Of a stretch of 64,000 nt of DNA, positions 42,113 to 48,555 are shown one piece after another. Made by a program: the position numbers and the translations under genes. Each line of letters opens with the position of its first letter. The first letter of the stretch is position 1. The DNA comes from Streptomyces sp. NBC_01260. Lineage in GTDB: Bacteria; Actinomycetota; Actinomycetes; Streptomycetales; Streptomycetaceae. Location of the stretch: contig NZ_CP108464.1 in the NCBI RefSeq assembly GCF_036226405.1, positions 4,154,001 to 4,218,000 on the forward strand. Reading direction: 5' to 3'. The notes beneath the pieces were generated by a model. The model made no database searches. It was not told where the DNA came from and was given only the letters and a program-made list of their open reading frames with translations.

Positions 42113-42787
42113 ATGCCTGCCCCAGCCTCGTCCCCCGTCCGTCCGCCCGTGAAGCGGCCCCCCGCCGCCGAGCGCGTCTACACCCATATCAAGGAAGCGG
42201 TCCTGGACCGCCGGTACGAGGGCGGGACGCTCCTCACCGAGGGCGATCTCGCGGACGCCGTGGGGGTCTCCCGCACGCCCGTGCGCGAGGCGCTGCTGCG
42301 GCTGGAGGTGGAGGGGCTGATCAAGCTCTATCCGAAGAAGGGCGCCCTGGTGCTCGCCGTCTCCGCGCAGGAGATCGCGGACGTCGTGGAGACCCGGCTG
42401 CTCGTCGAGGAGTTCGCCGTGCGCCGGGCCGTGCCCGCGTCGGCGAAGCTGATCGCCCGGCTGGAGGAGCTGCTGGAGGAGCAGCGGCAGATGTCGGAGG
42501 CGGGGGATCTGGCCGCCGTCTCGGTCAAGGACCGCTGCTTCCACGCCGAGATCGTCCGGCACGCCGGCAACGAGATCCTGTCCCGCCTCTACGACCAGCT
42601 GCGCGACCGCCAGCTGCGGATGGGCGTCGCCGTCATGGAGGCCCACCCCGGCAGGATCGCCGCCAACATCACCGAGCACGGCGAGCTGCTGGAGGCGATC
42701 AGGGCCGGTGACGCGGACGGTGCCGCGCACGTCGTGCGCCGTCATGTGAGCCGGGTCAAGGTGCTGGTCAGGGGTGAGGACCGGTGA
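42113..42787 (+). CDS. GntR-family regulator (FCD/FadR subfamily)
   Basis: A 224-residue regulator. The N-terminal winged helix has AAERVYTHIKEAVLDRRYEG, TLLTEGDLADAVGVSRTPVR and EALLRLEVEGLIKLYPKKGA. The helical C-terminal FCD domain carries metal/ligand-binding candidates (FHAEIVRHAGNEIL, ITEHGELLEAIRAGDADG). The ATG at 42113 is chosen over GTG 42107. It overlaps the MFS gene by four bases, so it likely senses a metabolite linked to that transporter and controls the two-gene operon. The divergent neighbour is the carboxypeptidase. Confidence 0.88.
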   Translation: MPAPASSPVRPPVKRPPAAERVYTHIKEAVLDRRYEGGTLLTEGDLADAVGVSRTPVREALLRLEVEGLIKLYPKKGALVLAVSAQEIADVVETRLLVEEFAVRRAVPASAKLIARLEELLEEQRQMSEAGDLAAVSVKDRCFHAEIVRHAGNEILSRLYDQLRDRQLRMGVAVMEAHPGRIAANITEHGELLEAIRAGDADGAAHVVRRHVSRVKVLVRGEDR

Positions 42788-44094
42788 GTTCCGCCGCCGC
42801 CCCCACGCTGTCCCTGCCCGGCGATCCGCCCGGCGGCCGGCGGGCCGCCATGGTCTGGGGCGTCGGGGTCGCCGTCTACTTCGTCGCCATCATCTTCCGC
42901 ACCAGCCTGGGCGTCGCCGGGCTCGACGCCGCCGACCGGTTCGACGTCAGCGCCTCGGCGCTCTCCACCTTCTCCATCCTTCAGCTGCTGGTCTACGCGG
43001 GCATGCAGATACCCGTCGGCCTGATGGTGGACCGGCTGGGCACCAAGAAGGTGCTCACCATCGGCGCCGTCCTGTTCACCCTCGGGCAGCTCGGCTTCGC
43101 GCTCTCCCCCTCGTACGGTGCCGCGCTGGCCTCCCGCGCCCTGCTGGGCTGCGGCGACGCGATGACGTTCATCAGCGTGCTGCGGCTGGGGGCGCGCTGG
43201 TTCCCGGCCCGGCGCGGCCCGATGATCGGGCAGGTCGCCGCCCTCTTCGGGATGGCGGGCAACCTCGTCTCGACGCTGGTGATCGCCCGCTCCCTGCACG
43301 GCCTGGGCTGGACCACCACCTTCGTCGGCAGCTCGCTGGCCGGGGTCGTGGTGCTGGTCCTGCTGCTGCTCTTCCTGAAGGACCATCCCGAGGGGCACGC
43401 GCCGCCGCCCGCCGAGCACGCCGGCGGGACGTACGTGCGCAAGCAGATCGCCGCCGCCTGGCGGGAACCGGGCACCCGGCTCGGGATGTGGGTGCACTTC
43501 ACCACGCAGTTCCCGGCCATGGTGTTCCTGCTGCTGTGGGGGATGCCGTTCCTGGTCGAGGCGCAGGGGCTGAGCCGGGGGACCGCGGGGGAGCTGCTCA
43601 CCCTGGTGGTGCTCTCCAACATGGCCGTCGGCCTCGTCTACGGGCAGATCATCGCCCGCCACCACGCGGCCCGTGTCCCGCTCGCGCTGGGCACGGTCGC
43701 GATGACGGCGCTGCTGTGGGCGTCGGCCATCCTGCACCCCGGAGACCATGCGCCGATGTGGCTGCTGGTCACGCTGTGCGTGGTGCTCGGTGCCTGTGGG
43801 CCCGCGTCGATGATCGGCTTCGACTTCGCCCGTCCGGCCAACCCGCCGGAGCGCCAGGGCACCGCTTCGGGGATCGTCAACATGGGCGGCTTCGTCGCGT
43901 CGATGACCACACTGTTCGCCGTCGGCGTGCTGCTGGACGCGACCGGCGACAACTACCGCATCGCGTTCGCCTCGGTCTTCGTCCTGGAGGCGCTCGGGGT
44001 CGTGCAGATCCTGCGGCTGCGGGCCAGGGCCGCGCACCGGGAGCGCGAGCACCATGTGATCAGCCGGGTGGAGGCCGTACACGTACCCGCGTAG
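42784..44094 (+). CDS. MFS transporter
   Basis: A 436-residue 12-helix major facilitator. The loop 2-3 motif reads GLMVDRLGTKKVLTIGAV, and helix 4 has ASRALLGCGDAMTFIS, similar to nitrate/anion-cation symporter-type MFS proteins. The central loop (FLKDHPEGHAPPPAEHAGGT) is short. The GTG start overlaps the GntR stop (GTGA), indicating co-transcription and likely control by that regulator. The substrate is unknown. It converges on the mycothiol-dependent isomerase-like gene across a hairpin. Confidence 0.88.
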   Translation: MSSAAAPTLSLPGDPPGGRRAAMVWGVGVAVYFVAIIFRTSLGVAGLDAADRFDVSASALSTFSILQLLVYAGMQIPVGLMVDRLGTKKVLTIGAVLFTLGQLGFALSPSYGAALASRALLGCGDAMTFISVLRLGARWFPARRGPMIGQVAALFGMAGNLVSTLVIARSLHGLGWTTTFVGSSLAGVVVLVLLLLFLKDHPEGHAPPPAEHAGGTYVRKQIAAAWREPGTRLGMWVHFTTQFPAMVFLLLWGMPFLVEAQGLSRGTAGELLTLVVLSNMAVGLVYGQIIARHHAARVPLALGTVAMTALLWASAILHPGDHAPMWLLVTLCVVLGACGPASMIGFDFARPANPPERQGTASGIVNMGGFVASMTTLFAVGVLLDATGDNYRIAFASVFVLEALGVVQILRLRARAAHREREHHVISRVEAVHVPA

Positions 44095-44110
44095 GGGACG
44101 TGGACGCGGC

Positions 44111-44146
44111 GGCGCGCCCGTCCCCCTGCGGGGCGGGCGTCGCCGG
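44111..44146. terminator. GC-rich hairpin between convergent MFS and isomerase genes
   Basis: CGCCCGTCCCC pairs with CGGGGCGGGCG-like sequence around a CTG loop, with a one-base bulge. It lies in the 61-base convergent gap. Confidence 0.55.
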
Positions 44147-44155
44147 TTGCCGTGA

Positions 44156-44980
44156 CTACGGGGTGACGGCGAAGTTCTGCAGGATGGCGGCGGCCAGGTC
44201 CTGGTCGCCCTCGGCCTTGATGTCGTCCGCGACCGAGCTCGCCCGCACCCGGCCGCAGGCCAGCCGTACGTACGTCTCCCAGTCCATCGCCAGCGTCACC
44301 GCCGGGCCCAGCGACGGTGCGCCGTCCACCGAACCGCGGCCCTCCGCGTCGACCCGGACGGTGCGCAGGAACTCCACCGGTCCGTGGACATCCAGCACGA
44401 CCGCCGAGTTGGGCGGTGCGCCCGCGTCCTTGGCGACCACCTTCGGCAGTGCGGCCAGCAGCGTGTCCCGGACGATCGTGGCACCGGGGGAGTCCAGATT
44501 GCCGGGCTTCCCCAGCGTCGTACGCAGATCCTGCTCGTGCACCCATACGTCGAAGGCGCGCATCCGCAGCGCCAGTTCGAGGGTCTGCTCGGCGCCGAGC
44601 GGCGCGCGCGTCATGGTCTCCGGGGCACGCGTCTCGTTGCGCAGCTGACGGGCCCGGCGGATGATGGTGTACTCCAGCTCGGAGGTCATCTCCGGTGCGG
44701 TGTGGTGGCGCCGCACATCGACCTGCATCTCCATGTAGCGGGCGAAGTCGTTCTGCACGTGATAGAGATCGCGCGGCAGTGTGTGGATGGGGCGCGGATC
44801 GCCGAGCTGCTCGCATTCCATGCCGATGATGTGCGACACGATGTCGCGCACCGACCAGTTGGGACATGGAGTACGGCCGTTCCACTCCCCCTCGGTGAGC
44901 GGGCTCACCAGCTCGGCTATCGACTCGATGGAGTGGGTCCAGGCGTCGGCGTAGGTCTGGAGGCTGGGATGGACGGTCAC
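44156..44980 (-). CDS. maleylpyruvate isomerase family, mycothiol-dependent enzyme-like protein
   Basis: A 274-residue protein. The N-terminal DinB/MDMPI domain has LQTYADAWTHSIESIAELV, GEWNGRTPCPNWSVRDIVSH (metal-binding His) and HIIGMECEQLGDP; a second His cluster sits near LRMRAFDVWVHEQDLR. The C-terminal part is SCP2-like (AVTLAMDWETYVRLACGRV). Proteins of this group use mycothiol, the actinobacterial thiol. GTG 44980 follows GAGGGG; the frame extends further upstream without a better start. The reaction is unknown. Confidence 0.8.
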   Translation of the reverse strand: MTVHPSLQTYADAWTHSIESIAELVSPLTEGEWNGRTPCPNWSVRDIVSHIIGMECEQLGDPRPIHTLPRDLYHVQNDFARYMEMQVDVRRHHTAPEMTSELEYTIIRRARQLRNETRAPETMTRAPLGAEQTLELALRMRAFDVWVHEQDLRTTLGKPGNLDSPGATIVRDTLLAALPKVVAKDAGAPPNSAVVLDVHGPVEFLRTVRVDAEGRGSVDGAPSLGPAVTLAMDWETYVRLACGRVRASSVADDIKAEGDQDLAAAILQNFAVTP

Positions 44981-45158
44981 GGGACCCCTCGTGCGGTTCT
45001 GCGGTGCATGGGCTGGAGAACTGGGCGCGGACGGCGGGCTGCGAGCTGCAGTGAGGTTCGGTCGGTCCAAGTTACGCTGCGAGCAGGCACCCCGGCAGTG
45101 CTTTCGTGTGACGATCGTAGGCCCGTGTTGACGGCTCATATGCCAGGACGGTGGTAGT

Positions 45159-45959
45159 GTGCGCGCCTCTCTCATCCAGATCGCAGTAGACCCGGACGAA
45201 TCCGTCAAGGCCCGTAGGGGGCGCGTGGCTTCGCTGATCGCGACCCAGCGGGGCGCGGATCTGGTGGTCCTGCCCGAGCTCTGGCCGGTCGGAGCCTTCG
45301 CCTACGAGGAGTTCGAGGCCGAGGCCGAACCGCTGCGCGGTCCCACGCACGAGGTGATGGCCAAGGCCGCCGCCGATGCCGGGGTCTGGCTGTACGCCGG
45401 CTCCTTCGTCGAGCGGGCCGACGACGGCACCCTCTACAACACCACGCTCGTCTTCACCCCCGAGGGCGAACGGGCCGCCGCGTACCGCAAGATCCACCGC
45501 TTCGGCTTCGACAAGGGCGAGGCGGTCATGATGGGCGCCGGTGACGAGCTGGTCACCGTCGCCCTGCCGCAGACCACGATCGGGCTCGCCACCTGCTACG
45601 ACCTGCGCTTCCCGGAGATGTTCCGCGGGCTGGTCGACGCGGGCGCCGAGACCCTGGTCGTCGCGGCGGGCTGGCCCGAGCGCCGCCGTGCCCACTGGAC
45701 GCTGCTCGCCCAGGCGCGGGCGGTGGAGAACCAGGCGTATGTGCTGGCCGTCGGATGCGCCGGTACCCACGCCGGAGTCCCGCAGGCCGGGCACAGCATC
45801 GTCGTCGACCCCTGGGGCGAGGTGCTCGCGCAGGCGGGCGCGGGCGAGGAGGTGCTGAGCGTGGAGTTCGATCCTTCCCGGGTCGCCGCCACCCGGGAGC
45901 AGTTCCCGGCCCTCAAGGACCGCCGGCTGGGGCTCGCGCCGCCTGCCGTCCTCGGATAG
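45159..45959 (+). CDS. carbon-nitrogen hydrolase (nitrilase superfamily)
   Basis: A 266-residue amidase-type enzyme. The catalytic triad is complete: E40 in VVLPELWPVG, K111 in AAYRKIHRFGFD and C146 in GLATCYDLRFPE. The C-terminal strand region IVVDPWGEVLAQAGAGEEV is typical. It resembles omega-amidase/NIT2-like branches that deaminate alpha-ketoglutaramate or deaminated glutathione. The GTG at 45159 is the first in-frame start near AGGACGG. It converges on the LURP-one-like gene, with a parS-containing palindrome between. Confidence 0.88.
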   Translation: MRASLIQIAVDPDESVKARRGRVASLIATQRGADLVVLPELWPVGAFAYEEFEAEAEPLRGPTHEVMAKAAADAGVWLYAGSFVERADDGTLYNTTLVFTPEGERAAAYRKIHRFGFDKGEAVMMGAGDELVTVALPQTTIGLATCYDLRFPEMFRGLVDAGAETLVVAAGWPERRRAHWTLLAQARAVENQAYVLAVGCAGTHAGVPQAGHSIVVDPWGEVLAQAGAGEEVLSVEFDPSRVAATREQFPALKDRRLGLAPPAVLG

Positions 45960-46024
45960 TGCCGCCGGCTGTCCTCGGACCGTCACGTACCACCGGACAG
46001 CCGCGTACAACCGTGGGTTCTTCC

Positions 46025-46056
46025 GCGGTGCCTGTTTCACGTGAAACAGGCACCGC
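46025..46056. terminator. 32-bp perfect palindrome containing parS, likely bidirectional terminator
   Basis: A perfect 32-base inverted repeat with no loop, centred on CACGTG, lies in the gap between the convergent carbon-nitrogen hydrolase and LURP-one genes. Its central 16 bases are the parS site at 46033-46048. As RNA it would form a hairpin for transcripts of either direction. Confidence 0.7.
46033..46048. promoter_or_regulatory. parS: parS site 2 (perfect consensus)
   Basis: TGTTTCACGTGAAACA is a perfect 16-base palindrome identical to the remembered Streptomyces parS consensus. It lies in non-coding DNA, unlike site 1, and is about 37.7 kb from it. Confidence 0.92.
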
Positions 46057-46062
46057 CGCCGC

Positions 46063-46554
46063 TCAGTCCTCGTGCTCCTTCTCCGCGAGCACGATGACGC
46101 ACACCGCCACCGCGATCAGCAGCGCCGTGTCGGCGTCCTCCCGCACGACATCGATCCCGTACGTGTCCCGGACGGTCAGCCAGCGGCGCGAGATCTGGGC
46201 CAGCAGCTCCCCGTCGTACTCCACCGCGAACTCGCGGTCCAGGATCTTGCCGCTGACGTCGAGCTCGGTGCCGTCCACCAGGGTGACCCGGTAGTGGTTG
46301 CGCAGCAGCGACAGCCGCTTCCGCTTGACCTTGGCCAGCTGCTCGCCGTCGCGCTCGATGAGCATCGTGTCGCGCAGGCTGATCAGTTTCTGCCGGATCT
46401 CGACGACGATCCGGCCCTGTGCGTCCTTCAGCTCGAAGGTGTCCCGCACCCGCATGGCCTTGCCGTCGACGAGGAAGACCTTGCGGCCGTCCGCGTCCTC
46501 GATCCAGTAGTCGTCGCCGATGCCGAACAGTCGCTCACGCACGAGAAGTCTCAT
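46063..46554 (-). CDS. LURP-one-related / scramblase-like protein
   Basis: A 163-residue protein made of regularly spaced beta strands, as in the LURP-one/tubby-like fold: LLVRERLFGIGDDYWIED, KVFLVDGKAMRVRDTFELKD, VVEIRQKLISLRDTMLIERD and VEYDGELLAQISRRWLTVRD. The end DTALLIAVAVCVIVLAEKEH is a hydrophobic helix that may bind the membrane. Function in bacteria is not established. The ATG at 46554 begins the first conserved strand. It is divergent from the thioredoxin-NHL gene with a 64-base gap. Confidence 0.82.
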   Translation of the reverse strand: MRLLVRERLFGIGDDYWIEDADGRKVFLVDGKAMRVRDTFELKDAQGRIVVEIRQKLISLRDTMLIERDGEQLAKVKRKRLSLLRNHYRVTLVDGTELDVSGKILDREFAVEYDGELLAQISRRWLTVRDTYGIDVVREDADTALLIAVAVCVIVLAEKEHED

Positions 46555-46618
46555 GGCTCACAGGTTCCCCGAGGCACCTGTGGAATGCGTGGACGCCACG
46601 GTGATGTTGACTGTTCAC

Positions 46619-48430
46619 ATGGCAACACGTGCGCGCGTCAGGGCCCCCGAACTGATCGGCAAGGGCGGCTGGCTCAATACAGGCGACCAGCAGTACACCC
46701 TCGCTGACCTGCGAGGACGCATTGTGATCTTGGATTTCTGGACGTTCTGCTGTGTGAACTGCCTGCATGTCCTCGATGAGCTGCGCGAGCTGGAGGAGAA
46801 GCACCGCGACACCGTGGTGATCATCGGCGTGCACTCGCCGAAGTTCGTCCATGAGGCGGAGCACCAGGCCGTGGTCGACGCCGTCGAGCGGTACGAGGTG
46901 CACCACCCGGTGCTGGACGACCCCGAGCTCGCGACCTGGAAGCAGTACGCCGTCCGCGCCTGGCCGACGCTCGTCGTCGTCGACCCCGAGGGATATGTCG
47001 TCGCCCAGCACGCGGGCGAGGGCCACGCCCACGCCATCGAGAAGCTCGTCGAGGAGCTGGAGGCCGAGCACGCCGCGAAGGGCACCCTACGACGCGGCGA
47101 CGGGCCGTACGTGGCGCCCGAGCCGGTGGCGACGCATCTGCGGTTCCCCGGGAAGGCACTGCTGCTGGCCGACGGCGGCTTCCTGGTCTCCGACACCACC
47201 CGCCACCGGCTGGTCGAGCTGGACGCGGACGGCGAGAGCGTCCGCCGCCACTTCGGGACCGGCGACCGCGGGTTCACCGACGGCGGGCCCGAGGAGGTCC
47301 GGTTCAGCGAGCCGCAGGGGCTGGCGGTGCTGCCCGACGGGCGGATCGCCGTCGCCGACACGGTCAACCACGCGATCCGCGCGCTCGACCTCACGACCGG
47401 TACGACGACCACCCTCGCCGGCAGCGGCCGCCAGTGGTGGCAGGGGGCGCCGACCAGTGGCGCGGGCCGCGAGGTCGACCTCTCCTCCCCGTGGGACGTC
47501 GCCTGGTTCGACGGCAGGCTCTGGATCGCCATGGCGGGCGTGCACCAGCTGTGGACGTACGACCCCGGGAACGGCACCGTACGGGTCGCGGCCGGCACCA
47601 CGAACGAGGGCCTGGTCGACGGTCCGGGCGACGAGGCCTGGTTCGCCCAGCCGTCCGGGCTCGCCGCCACCGCGGAGCGGCTCTGGGTCGCCGACTCGGA
47701 GACGTCCGCGCTGCGCTACGTCGATCTGGAGGGCGCCGTCCACACCGTGGTCGGCACCGGACTCTTCGACTTCGGCCACCGCGACGGGGCCGCTGACAAG
47801 GCTCTGCTCCAGCACCCGCTGGGCGTCACCGCACTGCCCGACGGGTCCGTCGCCGTCTGCGACACCTACAACCATGCCCTGCGCCGCTATGACCCGGCGA
47901 GCGGTGAGGTCACCACGCTCGCCACGGATCTGCGCGAGCCCAGCGACGCCGTGCTCGTGGACGGCGATCTCGTGGTCGTCGAGTCCGCCAGGCACCGGCT
48001 GACCAGGCTGCGGCTGCCCGAGGAGGCGGTACGCGTCGCCGGTTCCGCGCACCGCACCCAGCGCGTCGCCACCGAGATCGCCCCGGGCGCGCTCCGGCTC
48101 GACATCGTCTTCCAGGCGCCCGCCGGCCAGAAGCTGGACACCCGGTACGGGCCCTCGACCCGGCTGCTGGTCTCCTCGACCCCGCCGGAGCTGCTGGCCG
48201 GGGGCGACGGTGCGGGCACCGATCTGTTCCGCGATCTGGTCCTCGCGGACGGGGTGACCGAGGGCGTCCTGCACGTCTCGGCGATGGCCGCGTCCTGCGA
48301 CGACGACCCCGCGAACGAGTACCCGGCCTGCCATGTCCACCAACAGGACTGGGGCGTCCCCGTCCGCGTGGTCGCGGAGGGGACGCCCCGGCTGCCGCTC
48401 GTGCTCGCGGGGATGGACGAGCAGAGCTGA
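46619..48430 (+). CDS. thioredoxin-like / NHL-repeat protein
   Basis: A 603-residue protein. The N-terminal 150 residues are a TlpA/AhpC-like thioredoxin domain with C45-x-x-C48 in FWTFCCVNCLHVLDELRELE and a cis-Pro region AWPTLVVVDPEGYVVAQH. Residues about 175-500 form an NHL-type beta-propeller with repeated strands such as GLAVLPDGRIAVADTVNHAI and GVTALPDGSVAVCDTYNHAL. A C-terminal beta domain (ALRLDIVFQAPAGQKLD) follows. It resembles NHLRC2-like proteins, whose role is unclear. ATG 46619 is preferred; GTG 46601 and ATG 46604 are possible. No signal peptide is seen, so it is probably cytosolic. Confidence 0.85.
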   Translation: MATRARVRAPELIGKGGWLNTGDQQYTLADLRGRIVILDFWTFCCVNCLHVLDELRELEEKHRDTVVIIGVHSPKFVHEAEHQAVVDAVERYEVHHPVLDDPELATWKQYAVRAWPTLVVVDPEGYVVAQHAGEGHAHAIEKLVEELEAEHAAKGTLRRGDGPYVAPEPVATHLRFPGKALLLADGGFLVSDTTRHRLVELDADGESVRRHFGTGDRGFTDGGPEEVRFSEPQGLAVLPDGRIAVADTVNHAIRALDLTTGTTTTLAGSGRQWWQGAPTSGAGREVDLSSPWDVAWFDGRLWIAMAGVHQLWTYDPGNGTVRVAAGTTNEGLVDGPGDEAWFAQPSGLAATAERLWVADSETSALRYVDLEGAVHTVVGTGLFDFGHRDGAADKALLQHPLGVTALPDGSVAVCDTYNHALRRYDPASGEVTTLATDLREPSDAVLVDGDLVVVESARHRLTRLRLPEEAVRVAGSAHRTQRVATEIAPGALRLDIVFQAPAGQKLDTRYGPSTRLLVSSTPPELLAGGDGAGTDLFRDLVLADGVTEGVLHVSAMAASCDDDPANEYPACHVHQQDWGVPVRVVAEGTPRLPLVLAGMDEQS

Positions 48431-48461
48431 CAGCCGTCCGGAGGGGACGGGGACGGGCGGC

Positions 48462-48555
48462 TCAGAAGTCGTCGGCGCCGTTGCGCAGCCCGTAGGTCCA
48501 GTAGCCGGTCTTGTACTTCGCCGGGTCGACGGCGATGCCCTCGGCGCCGGGCGGG
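48462..48555 (-). other. coding-like tail of the BTAD regulator in the +1 frame
   Basis: Directly after the regulator's TGA, the +1 frame reads 31 codons (DPPGAEGIAVDPAKYKTG and on to RNGADDF) before TGA at 48462. Every codon ends in G or C, as in real genes here. This frame has no start codon after its previous stop, so it is not an independent gene. It is probably the regulator's natural C-terminus, joined by frameshifting or cut off by an indel. Confidence 0.6.
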
